From DATLYB01 sp964502525 (GTDB taxonomy: Bacteria > Bacteroidota > Bacteroidia > Chitinophagales > CAIOSU01), in NCBI GenBank assembly GCA_964502525.1, contig CAZCXH010000106.1, positions 1 to 17,458 of the forward strand: a stretch of 17,458 nucleotides of DNA. Direction: 5' to 3'. How positions within the stretch are numbered: position 1 is the first letter of the stretch; the number at the start of each line of letters is the position of its first letter. Below, piece after piece: positions 6,488 to 15,700 of the stretch. The translations under genes and the position numbers were made by a program. Below the pieces are notes generated by a model, which searched no databases, was not told where the DNA came from, and saw only the letters and a list, made by a program, of their open reading frames with translations.

Positions 6488-7888
6488 ATGTTGAAATTCT
6501 CCAGACTCCTGTTAGCCGTTCTTCCGCTCTCGCTGGTCACATTCTGCCAGAGCGCTTCTACTAAACAAGAACGGGTTGCCGCTACTTCTGCCGCTCCGGC
6601 AGTTGAAATGGTGATTCCGTCCATCCAGATGACGCCCGACACGATCATCATACGCGGGAAATTCGCGGACGACTGCCCCTCAAAGGGAAACTTGAAAATC
6701 GCGCTGCACAATGTTGACAACACCTTCTGGAAAGACCTCACGGTGGCGAATGGCGCATTCGAGTTTCGCCACTACCTCACCGAGCCGCGCAGGGCTGCCA
6801 TCAGGACAATATTCGGAGTCAAATTCGATTTTTTTGTAACGACCAATGAAAAGGTTTACGAAATAGACATCACCTGCCCGGATAAAAAAGAACAGTTCAA
6901 TGTGAAAGGTTCGGAGGAAAATGCAGCTTATGTGGTTTACAGCAATGCGAATAAGGATCTGCAAACGCTGCTCGACTCGTTTGCCAAGATGGACATCAAC
7001 AAGCCTGAAGTGTTCAGCATGGCAAAGAAAGCGCTCGAAGATTATCAAAAAACATTAGCAGATGTCGCCAAAGCACATCCCAGCACGTTCACGGCAAAGG
7101 TGTTTTGCGAAGCAGAAAAGCTGCCGGAAGGCACTTTGAATTCGCTGGAATCGCTGGATAAAAATTTTCTGAACCGTCCCGCGTATGCCAATCCGCAGAT
7201 ATATAATGATTTTTTGCCGCAGCGTATCCTGCTCAATTATATCGCCTTGCGTCCCAAGGGCAGCGATCCGAATGCGACTGTTGAAATGCTGATGTCTATT
7301 GGGTTGAAAAACCGCAATGCCGCGAAGCGGTTACAAGAGATCATGAGCAATATCTTTTACAGGATGCACAAGGAAGATCTCGTGAAAGCATATATCGCGT
7401 GGGCTGACAAAAACCCTGACAAAATGTATGATCAGACTGTAACGCAGCGGCTGCAAAACCTGAAGAAAGTGGTTGCCGGAAATCCGCTGATAGATTTTGA
7501 GCTGAAAGATACCGCTGGGAAACCACGCAAGCTGAGCGAAACCGTTAAATCATCCAAACTAACCGCACTTATATTCTACAGCCCCACGTGCGGACACTGC
7601 AAGGAAAAGGTGCCGCTGTTCAAGCCCGTGTGGGAGGAGTACAAAAACAAGGGGCTTAAAATAGTCGCAGTAGCAAGCAGCGCCAAAGATGAAGAGTGGA
7701 AAAAGTTCATAGCGAATCAGGGCAATGCGGAATGGGTGAATGTATTCCAGCCCGAGGAAGGCACACAGCCTTCTGACCTCTACTATGCCAGCAACCCTAC
7801 GTTCATCCTGATTGATTCAGGCGGCACGATCGTTTCAAGGGTTGGCGATGAGGAAGATGTGATAGAGATGATACATGAGAAGCTATGA
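6488..7888 (+). CDS. TlpA-like thioredoxin-fold lipoprotein, active site CGHC, paralogue of the upstream gene
   Basis: I chose the ATG at 6488 (466 residues). An in-frame TTG lies at 6482 but adds only two residues. The protein repeats the architecture of its neighbour: a hydrophobic signal ending in Cys20 (lipobox V-T-F-C, with an atypical Phe before Cys), a beta-rich domain with a DTIIIRGKF start, a helical middle and a thioredoxin domain at about 335-466. The active site is C368-G-H-C371 and the cis-proline is P437 (SNPTFILID). The extra cysteine pair is conserved as C63 and C130. The gap of 9 bp to the upstream gene and similarity along the whole length show a tandem duplication that has diverged well into the redox motif. 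The likely role is envelope thiol-disulfide exchange, perhaps with different redox potential or partner. Confidence 0.87.
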   Translation: MLKFSRLLLAVLPLSLVTFCQSASTKQERVAATSAAPAVEMVIPSIQMTPDTIIIRGKFADDCPSKGNLKIALHNVDNTFWKDLTVANGAFEFRHYLTEPRRAAIRTIFGVKFDFFVTTNEKVYEIDITCPDKKEQFNVKGSEENAAYVVYSNANKDLQTLLDSFAKMDINKPEVFSMAKKALEDYQKTLADVAKAHPSTFTAKVFCEAEKLPEGTLNSLESLDKNFLNRPAYANPQIYNDFLPQRILLNYIALRPKGSDPNATVEMLMSIGLKNRNAAKRLQEIMSNIFYRMHKEDLVKAYIAWADKNPDKMYDQTVTQRLQNLKKVVAGNPLIDFELKDTAGKPRKLSETVKSSKLTALIFYSPTCGHCKEKVPLFKPVWEEYKNKGLKIVAVASSAKDEEWKKFIANQGNAEWVNVFQPEEGTQPSDLYYASNPTFILIDSGGTIVSRVGDEEDVIEMIHEKL

Positions 7889-7890
7889 AA

Positions 7891-7914
7891 TTCGATGATT
7901 CGATGATTTGATGA
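7891..7914. repeat. Three 8-bp tandem repeats after the thioredoxin operon
   Basis: TTCGATGA, TTCGATGA and TTTGATGA lie head to tail, three bases after the stop of the second thioredoxin-like gene. This is a simple-sequence tract in non-coding DNA. No function is visible. Confidence 0.6.
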
Positions 7915-7973
7915 TTAACTGAGAAACACGCTACCGTTGCAAAGTCAAACCAGGATTTTCAATCAGGATCAAA

Positions 7974-8008
7974 TTGCCATTTTGCCCATTGCCTGTTGCT
8001 TATTGCCT
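7974..8008. repeat. Degenerate TTGCC-type tandem repeat in intergenic DNA
   Basis: TTGCC(A), TTGCCC, TTGCC(T), TTGCT and TTGCC follow each other at 6-8 base spacing. From memory, degenerate arrays of TGCC motifs are common between genes in Bacteroidota. The tract fills the middle of the 186-bp gap between the thioredoxin-like gene and the small membrane protein, which holds no other recognisable element. Confidence 0.45.
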
Positions 8009-8074
8009 TTTTGTCGAATGAGGCAAGCTTAAACTCCAAATGGCAGAAGCGCTTCGATTTCATCAAACTTGAAA

Positions 8075-8299
8075 ATGGATTTCAGAATCAGAGGCGACAA
8101 GTACCTGAATGCCATCCTTACGGTCATAGCTTCAGCGCTCATTGCAGCGGTGATACTGTTTGGAATCAATATCTTTTCGTATAGAAACCGCTACCAGGTG
8201 ATACAGGGAGATAATGTGATAACAAAGATTGACACGAAAACCGGCAAAACATGGGTAGCGCAACCCGGCAGGGATTTGAAATGGAAGGAAATAAAATAA
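8075..8299 (+). CDS. Small single-pass membrane protein, function unknown
   Basis: From the ATG at 8075 this encodes 74 residues; the TTG at 8069 would add two. A basic N terminus (MDFRIRGDKY) is followed by one hydrophobic helix (about 13-33, LNAILTVIASALIAAVILFGI) and a short polar C-terminal part. That part contains RYQVIQGDNVITKIDTKTGKTW, a pair of strands with a D-T-x-T-G-x-x-W turn of the kind found in many small Bacteroidota envelope proteins. No catalytic motif is seen. The basic flank before the helix predicts the C-terminal part is outside the cytoplasm. It is convergent with the nitrilase gene. Coding status is supported by the amphipathic composition and clean helix, but no family is recognised. 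Confidence 0.65.
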   Translation: MDFRIRGDKYLNAILTVIASALIAAVILFGINIFSYRNRYQVIQGDNVITKIDTKTGKTWVAQPGRDLKWKEIK

Positions 8300-8303
8300 G
8301 TTT

Positions 8304-8345
8304 AATGTTTAAAGCCTGATGTTAAATTCATCAAACTTTAACATT
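8304..8345. terminator. AT-rich overlapping hairpins between convergent genes
   Basis: ATGTTAAA (8319-8326) and TTTAACAT (8337-8344) form a perfect 8-bp inverted repeat with a 10-base loop. Alternatively, AATGTTTAAAG (8304-8314) can pair with CTTTAACATT (8336-8345) with one bulge. The location, 58 bp of non-coding DNA between two converging stop codons, suggests a bidirectional terminator. No long T-run is present and the stems are AT-rich. Confidence 0.35.
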
Positions 8346-8357
8346 GGACTTAGCCCT

Positions 8358-9182
8358 TCAAAACCGGTATCCTTTTTTACGCAACATTTCTCCTATCTGC
8401 GTACCCTTTTCCCTGCGTTGGGGAATTTCAAATTCCACTTCTTCAAGCACACCAGCAAATTCATTGAACACGCCTTTTTTAAGAATGCCGTTTTTATCCA
8501 TTGCCAGCGAGCACCCAACCATTTTCTTCCCTTCATAAGGCCCGCCAACAATATAGCCCACGCTGGTGGTGCTGATGACTATAATATCATAAAGCCGCGC
8601 TAATGTCCCAAGCGGCTTCACCCACTTGTCGCGGTAAGGCTCGTCTTCTTCAGTGATGTGGTGGTCAACCGTCCATGATGATGGCGAAAGGATGATCTGT
8701 GCGCCCATGCGCGCCAGCGAATGACCGAGCGCAGTTGCCTCGATGTAGTTATCAGCGCAGATGTTGACTCCAATCTTGCCGAAGGGCGTGTCAGCCACTT
8801 CAAGTTTTTGACCCACTTCGTAATAAGGGAACTCCACTTCGAGCAAATTGATTTTTCGGTGTTTTAATATGATTTCGCCTTTATCATTGATGAGAAGAGC
8901 GGTGTTATAGTTGCGCTTGCCTCCGGCCTTTTCCGTCAAGCCAACGCATACATGAATACCCAATTCTCTCGCGTGATTGCAGAAAATATCGCTGAAAGCG
9001 CCTGGGATTGCGTGGCTTTCATTGAGCGCATTAGGATGAGTCCATGCAAAATCTATCGTTTCAGGAAGCAGAATGAGATCGCATCTTTTCTCTGCGGCTT
9101 GCTTTATCAGTTTGTAAGCCCTCTCAAAATTGCGCTCCGGCTCGGTGCCTTCCACAAGAAGTTGAGCCATCCCGATTTTCAT
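8358..9182 (-). CDS. Carbon-nitrogen hydrolase, nitrilase superfamily
   Basis: From the ATG at 9182 (MKIGMAQ, the usual start of the family) this gives 274 residues. The open frame reaches a TTG at 9200, which I do not favour. The Glu-Lys-Cys triad is visible: E41 in LLPETID, K110 in KHRKINL and C142 in GVNICADNY. The family hydrolyses amide or nitrile C-N bonds in the cytoplasm, and the length fits omega-amidase/carbamoylase-type members. The Asp/Asn after the nucleophilic Cys and the SPSSW motif (about 166-170) do not let me name the substrate. It is transcribed away from the giant secreted gene and converges on the small membrane protein, so it appears to be a single-gene unit. Confidence 0.9.
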   Translation of the reverse strand: MKIGMAQLLVEGTEPERNFERAYKLIKQAAEKRCDLILLPETIDFAWTHPNALNESHAIPGAFSDIFCNHARELGIHVCVGLTEKAGGKRNYNTALLINDKGEIILKHRKINLLEVEFPYYEVGQKLEVADTPFGKIGVNICADNYIEATALGHSLARMGAQIILSPSSWTVDHHITEEDEPYRDKWVKPLGTLARLYDIIVISTTSVGYIVGGPYEGKKMVGCSLAMDKNGILKKGVFNEFAGVLEEVEFEIPQRREKGTQIGEMLRKKGYRF

Positions 9183-9706
9183 CCTTTTATTTCCTTCCAA
9201 GCAGTCCTTTGTATTATGTTTTAAGCGGCAGCAAAGTTAAGGGGCGCTTCTAAAAATTCAGCCGCTTTTTCAGAGCTGTCAAAAAGCCCCTGTGAACGTC
9301 ACTATTGATCCCGAGAAATTCAGATGAAATATCCGTCCCTTGAATGAGAGATTCCTTGCTATCGCTACCAATGCCGCGAAAGGTATCACCCCTGTGTTCC
9401 CCTTTAAAGGGAGAAGCAAACGCGCTCAAGGCTCCATCAGGCTGCCAGAACCGAAAATATTTTCCAATAATTTCGCAGTCCTTTGATTTCAACAGTTACA
9501 AGCCTTACATGCGCTGAAATCACCTATTGATAATGGCTTTAAGAATATCATAACAATTTTATTATAAACTCATTACAAGAGTTTCGGTTTTATTTTCCGG
9601 CTTTTGCGTGATCGCCCCGCTATTATAAGATAACATAGCGGTTGGATAATCTGGCCATAACCCTTTACAAACCTGATTTTTAAAGTACTATTAAACAAAA
9701 TAAGCT
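9183..9706. other. 524-bp intergenic region, no supported gene
   Basis: This stretch separates the divergent nitrilase and giant-protein genes. An open frame on the minus strand (9250-9492) starts only at TTG and has no recognisable domain, so I do not call it. Visible structure includes a 12-bp perfect palindrome CCCTTTAAAGGG at 9400-9411 and the inverted repeat at 9617-9641. The 9500-9706 part is AT-rich, as expected of a promoter region for the giant gene, but I cannot place an exact TAnnTTTG box. Confidence 0.6.
9617..9641. promoter_or_regulatory. Inverted repeat upstream of the giant secreted-protein gene
   Basis: CCGCTAT (9617-9623) and ATAGCGG (9635-9641) are perfect 7-bp arms separated by 11 bases, about one DNA turn centre to centre plus the arm. 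The repeat ends 65 bases before the ATG at 9707, in otherwise AT-rich sequence. It could be an operator for a dimeric regulator or a hairpin in the leader. Function is inferred only from position. Confidence 0.35.
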
Positions 9707-12700
9707 ATGAAACAGCCCTCAAAAAATCGAATGTCATCAGTCTGCAATCTGATGATTCTTTTTTCACTTTTGTTTGCCAACCATGCGTTAGCGCAAATCA
9801 GTTTTACATCAAGCAATCTGTCGGGAGAGAGTCTTGTAACTCCTACTTCATTGCAATTCGGACCTGACGGCAGGCTCTATGTATCGCAGCAGGACGGCAC
9901 CATCTTCGCCTACACGGTGGTGAAAAACGGAGCCAACAGCTACTCCGTAACCAACACAGAGACCATTCTGCTGGTAAAGCAGATACCCAACCACAATGAC
10001 AACGGAGCGCTGAACAACGCCATTAATACGCGCCAGGTAACCGGCATCCTGGTGACAGGAACAGCAGCCAATCCTGTCATATACGTAAGCTCCAGCGACC
10101 CGCGCATCGGGGGAAATACATCAGGCACTGACACCAACCTCGATACCAATTCCGGAATAGTTTCAAGGCTGACAAAAAATGGCGCCTCGTGGACAAAAGT
10201 TGATCTCGTGCGGGGACTGCCGCGCTCCGAGGAAAACCATTCCTCCAACGGCATGCAGCTTGATGCAGTGAACAACATTCTTTATCTCGCGCAGGGAGGG
10301 CACACGAATACGGGCGCCCCATCCAACAACCTCGCGCTTACTCCCGAGTATGCGCTGTCAGCAGCTATCCTTTCTATTGACCTCGATGTTATCGGCAACA
10401 CCACTTATGACATTCCTACTTTAAATAATACTGCGGAACCATTTGGCGGCAGTGACGGAGCCAACCAGGCAATGCTGGTTGCAGGAGGACCCGTTCAGGT
10501 TTACTCACCCGGCTACAGAAATCCTTATGACTTGCTGATAACTGCAGCCGGAAAAATGTACACATGGGATAACGGACCCAACGCGGGCTGGGGCGCTCCG
10601 CCCACCGATTGCACTAATGCTGTTCAGGAACCGGGTGCGGCTCAGTGTGACTGGCTCATACACATCTCTGTTCCCGGGTATTATGGAGGTCATGCCAATC
10701 CTACCAGAGGCAACTACGACAATACCTTCGGGGGAAAACATCCTGTTCCTGAAAGCATGGAGAACCCTGATGAATGCACCTATCTCGCTCCGGGAACAAA
10801 CACAGGCGAAATAACCGGGCAGTGTTCTTCTACAAACGGCATCGTGGAATACAAGGCTTCCAACTTCAGCAATGCCATGAAGGGTAACATTCTCGCTGCT
10901 GCATTCAACGGCATACTGTATCGGGTAGAACTGAACGCAGCGGGCACCGCTCTTGCAGGCAGCGGGAAAACCACGCTTGCTTCGGGATTTGGCAGTACGC
11001 CCCTTGATGTCACCGCGCAGGGCGATGCTGATATTTTCCCAGGCACTATTTGGATTTGCACCTACGGCTCAGCCAATATCACCATTCTTGAACCGGCTGA
11101 CGCAGCCACCTGCAATGCCATCACCGGCAGCTACTCTCATGATGAAGATGAGGATGGCTACAGCGATGCAGACGAGTATGACAATGGCACAGATCCCTGC
11201 TCGCCAGCCAGTGTTCCGGATGATTTTGATGATGATGAAATCTCAGACCTCAATGACACCGATGATGACAATGATGGAATAAATGATTTGACAGACCTTT
11301 TCGCGCTTGATCCCGATAACGGAACAACCACTTTTGTTCCTGCGAGATTGGACTTTGACAATACGGATGACGGTGGCGTTGAAGGCTGGGGCTTCACCGG
11401 CTTGATGAACAACGGCACTGACTATCTCGGTTTGTATGATCCGGAAGAAATGACCGTGGGTGGCGCTGCCTTGAAATTTACGGTTGACAATGTTTCGGGC
11501 GGTGACGCTTATGCCGGAATCAACAGCCAGCAATATGCTTTCCAGTTTGGGGTGAACGTTTCTTCGTTGACCACTCCCTTCATAGCTCATACGAGAATCA
11601 TGGCTCCCTTTGCCGGTTTCACACCGGTTAACTATCAATCCATGGGAATATTTATTGGCACGGGAAGCCAGGATAACTACCTCAAGCTCACCACTTACGC
11701 TCATGGCGGGGCTGGCGGTATCAATGTTTTGCTGGAGCAAAATGGCGCTCCGGCAGAAACCTATCACGATGCTCCCATTCTCGGAGCTTCCTTCGTTGAC
11801 CTTTTCCTTGAAATTGATCCTGCAACCAACACCGTAACTCCCAGCTATTCTGTGGATAACGGAACTAAAACCGCCCTGACCGGAGCGCCCGGCTCCATTC
11901 CGTCAACCTGGCTCGACCATGTTTTAGCTGTTGGATTCATTTCCACTTCAAATGGCGCAACCCCTTTTCCCGCCACTTGGGATTACATTGCCGTTGATCC
12001 CACTGATGATCTCGATGACGACAATGACGGCATTGATGATATGGCTGATTTGTTTGCCCTCGATCCGGATAACGGAAGCACCACCACCATTCCGGTAAGT
12101 TTTGATTTTGATAATTCAGGAGACGGGGGTATCTCAGATTTGGGGTTTACAGGCCTGATGAACAATGGCTCCAACTATGCGGATTTATTCGATCTTAACG
12201 GGTTTACAACGGGCAGTTCAGTATTAACTGTGAATAATGTTCCGGCAGGTGACGCATACGGAGGAATAAACACCCAGCAATATGGTTTTCAATTCGGGGT
12301 GGATGTATCAACTCAAACTGATCCGTTCATTGTCCGCACAAGAATTATGAATCCTTTTGATGGGTTCACCCCTGTCAATTACCAATCCATGGGATTGTTT
12401 ATCGGTGCGGGAGACCAGACTAACTACCTGAAGATTACTATCTATGCGCATGGCGGTGCGGGAGGCATCAATGTTCTTTCTGAACAAGGCGATGTGCCGA
12501 CCGAATCTTACCACAGCGCCCCTGTACTCGGTGCAGGTTTTGTTGATCTGTTCCTCGAAATTGATCCGGCTGCCAATACTGTTGAGGCAAGCTACTCCGT
12601 GGATGGTGGAACCAAAACCGTTTTAACCGGCACGCCAGGCGCCATACCCTCAAACTGGCTCGAAAATATTCTCGCGGTCGGCATCATCTCCACCTCCAAT

Positions 12701-15700
12701 GGCGCCACCCCGTTCCCGGCAATGTGGGACTTGATTGAAGTAACCACCGCTACACCTGCCGACTGCAACGGTGATCCTGGCGGCACTGCGGCAATTGATG
12801 ATTGCGGAGATTGCACCGGTGGCAACACCGGCATTCCCCCCAATGATGCCAAAGACTGCAACGGGGATTGTGATGGAACTGCTTTTTTGAATGAGTGCAA
12901 CGTTTGCGTGGGCGGCAACACCGGCAAGCCTGCTGATTTTGGAAAAGACTGTCTTGGCGTGTGTGGTGGCAGCGCAACGACCGATTGTAATGGAGTCTGC
13001 AATGGCGGAGCAATCACCGATTGCCTTGGCAACTGCGGAGGCACCGCAACCGTTGACTGCAACGGAGTTTGTGGCGGAACAGCTTTCTTCAATGACTGCA
13101 ACATCTGCGTTGGCGGCACCACCGGCAAGCCTGCTGATTTCGGAAAAGATTGTGCGGGAGTTTGTGGCGGCACTGCCGTAGTTGACTGCAATGGAATCTG
13201 CGGTGGAAGCAGCATTCCAGATTGTAATAATGTTTGCGGGGGCACAGCGTTTTTAAATGATTGTAATGTATGCGTAGGCGGGACTACAGGGCTTGATCCC
13301 AATACAGGAAAGGATTGCCTCGGTGTTTGCGGAGGTAATGCCAAAGTGGATTGCAACGGGGTGTGTGGCGGCAACGCAACGCTTGACTGCAATGGGGTGT
13401 GCGATGGCGGGGCAACCACTGATTGCCTCGGCAACTGCGGGGGCAGCGCGACTTTGGATTGCAACAACGTTTGCAACGGTACCGCCTTCCTTAATGATTG
13501 CAATATCTGCGTGGGCGGCACAACCGGCAAACCCGCTGATTTCGGAAAAGACTGCAATGGCGTTTGTGGCGGCACTGCAACTGTTGACTGCAACGGGATA
13601 TGTGGCGGCAGCGCAACCGTTGATTGCAATGGCGTTTGTGGAGGAACTGCGGTGATTGATAACTGCGGTGTGTGCGGAGGAAACAATTCATGCAACTGTA
13701 ATTTGCAGGTTACTTCATTTACCCTGATGAAGAGCGGCACGGGCGGTGAGATCGGACCGCTTCAGGATGGCGCTGTTGTTAACCTTGCTGTAACCGGAAC
13801 CATTAATGTGCGTGCAGATCTGTGCCAATCCCCAGTCGGAAGCGTTGTGTTTAAAGTGAATGGAAATAATTTTATAACTGAAAACGTAGCTCCGTATGCG
13901 CTGGCAGGCAACAGCGGAAGCAGCTATAGCGTTTGGAATGTTTCACCGGGCGCATATACCATCCAGGCTATTCCTTATTCCCTGTCAAATGGCGGAGGCA
14001 CTCAGGGCGCGGGCAAAACCATTTCCATCACCGTAACCAATCAGAACACCGACTGCAACGGGGTGGCGGGGGGCACCGCCACCATTGACCAGTGCGGTGA
14101 TTGCACGGGTGGAAATACAGGTCTTGTTCCCAACGGAGCGAAAGACTGTAACGGTGTGTGTGACGGAACGGCATTTTTGAACGAGTGTGGCATTTGCGTG
14201 GGCGGCAACACTGGCAAGGATGAAGACTTCGGTAAGGATTGCAATGGCGTGTGTGGCGGCTCTGCAATGTTCGACTGCAACGGCATTTGCGGAGGATCCG
14301 CACTGCCTGACTGCAATAATATTTGCGGAGGCGGTGCTTTTATCAATGAATGCAACATCTGCGTGGGCGGCAGCACTGGCAAGCCTGCCGACTTCGGAAA
14401 AGATTGCAATGGCGTGTGTGGCGGTACCGCTGCTGTTGACTGCAACGGTGTCTGTGGCGGCAGCGCAACCGTTGATTGCAATGGCATTTGCGGTGGAACA
14501 GCAGTGATGGACAACTGCGGTGTGTGCGGTGGCAACAACGCCTGCAACTGCTCCCTGCAGGTCACAGGCTTTTTTCTGGTTCAGGCGGGAACAGCGAATG
14601 ACATCGTGCCGCTCGACAACGGCAGCGTCATTAACAAAGCCACTGCGGGTTCATTCAACATCAGGGTTCAGCTTTGCCAAAGTCCTGTTGGCAGCGTGAA
14701 GTTTGTCGTCAACGGCAGCCAGACATTCACGGAAAATGTTGCCCCGTATGCGCTTGCCGGTGACAATGGCGGCATCTACAAAACATGGAATCCTAACCCC
14801 GGTTCCTATACCATAGCTGCAACGCCCTACTCGTCAGGAAATGGCGGAGGCACGGCCGGCACAGGCAAAACAATCATCATCACGATCATCAGTCAGGCGG
14901 GATGCAATGGCGTCATTGACTGCAACGGAGTGTGCAACGGAACGGCATTTATAAACGAATGTAATATATGCGTTGGCGGTAACACGGGAAAACCCGCCAA
15001 CTTCGGCAAAGACTGTAACGGTGTTTGCGGAGGTAGCGCAACGGTTGATTGCAATGGCGTTTGCGGAGGCAATGCCGTGACTGACTGCAACGGGGTGTGT
15101 GGCGGTACGGCTGTGGTTGACAACTGCGGAGTGTGCGGTGGCAACAACAGTTGCAGTTGCAATCTGCATGTCACATCTTTCACGCTGATGAAGAGCGGCA
15201 CAGGCGGTGAAATAGGACCTCTGCTAAACAATGCGATTATCAACCTTGCTGCAACGGGAAGTATTAACGTAAGGGCTGATTTGTGCCAGTCACCGGTGGG
15301 CAGCGTGGTATTTAAGCTGAACGGAAATACATATAAGACCGAAAATGCAGCTCCTTACGCTCTTGCTGGCGACAACAACGGCAGCTATAAAATTTGGAAT
15401 GTGACGCCCGGCAGCTACACTCTCCAGGCTATTCCCTATTCGCAATCTGGCGGCACAGGAACAGCAGGAACATCGCTCACCGTGAGTTTCAGCGTGATCA
15501 GCTCTTCGGCTAAAACATCGGAGCCCATGGCTCATACGGTGGGGGAAGAAAATGTATTCACCGATTTCATGATCTATCCCAATCCCAACTCAGGACAGTT
15601 CACGGTAGAGATGAACTGCTGCGGCTCCGGAAACCTTGCAGTTAAGATTTTCAACCAGCTCGGCCAGCAGGTTTACCGGACGGATTCCAAACTGATTGAC

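Larger units (their letters stand above)
13700..15517 (+). repeat. Three Ig-like domain copies alternating with the Cys-rich blocks
   Basis: Copies lie at about 13700-14045, 14552-14902 and 15161-15517. Each is about 115 residues, with shared landmarks L-V-T-x-F, CQSPVGSV-F, N-x-x-x-TEN-APYALAG, an aromatic-W-N turn, PG-YT-xATPY/AIPY and GTAG-xxT. Copies 1 and 3 are the closest pair (both carry LMKSGTGGEIGPL). Such domains occur as Ig-like or cadherin-like repeats in bacterial surface proteins. Between copies 1 and 3 many differences are synonymous and not concentrated at adenines, so this is ordinary divergence rather than retroelement-driven variation. Confidence 0.85.

Noticed and set aside
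8358..9200. Longer 280-residue form of the nitrilase starting at 9200
   Set aside because: That start is TTG, and the six added residues (MEGNKR) precede MKIGMAQ, the usual beginning of the family.
9250..9492. An 80-residue open frame on the minus strand in the gap before the giant gene
   Set aside because: It starts at TTG, has no recognisable domain, signal or membrane segment, and contains the CCCTTTAAAGGG palindrome. Nothing supports coding.
12592..13740. A 382-residue open frame on the minus strand opposite the Cys-rich block, with PPQTPLQS-like repeats, and similar ones at 14041-14565 and 14893-15243
   Set aside because: They are antisense shadows of the DCNGVCGG repeats, whose codons give no stops on the other strand. 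The sense frame is continuous, has a signal peptide and known domains, and divergence between repeats preserves the sense protein.
12761..15160. CRISPR-like array, because of many short regular repeats
   Set aside because: The repeats are contiguous codons of one long frame with no unique spacers and with imperfect copies. They are protein repeats.
13700..15517. Possible variable repeats of a diversity-generating retroelement among the three Ig-like copies near the RT remnant
   Set aside because: Copies 1 and 3 differ along their whole length with many synonymous changes, not in a block with changes confined to template adenines. The RT beside them is truncated.
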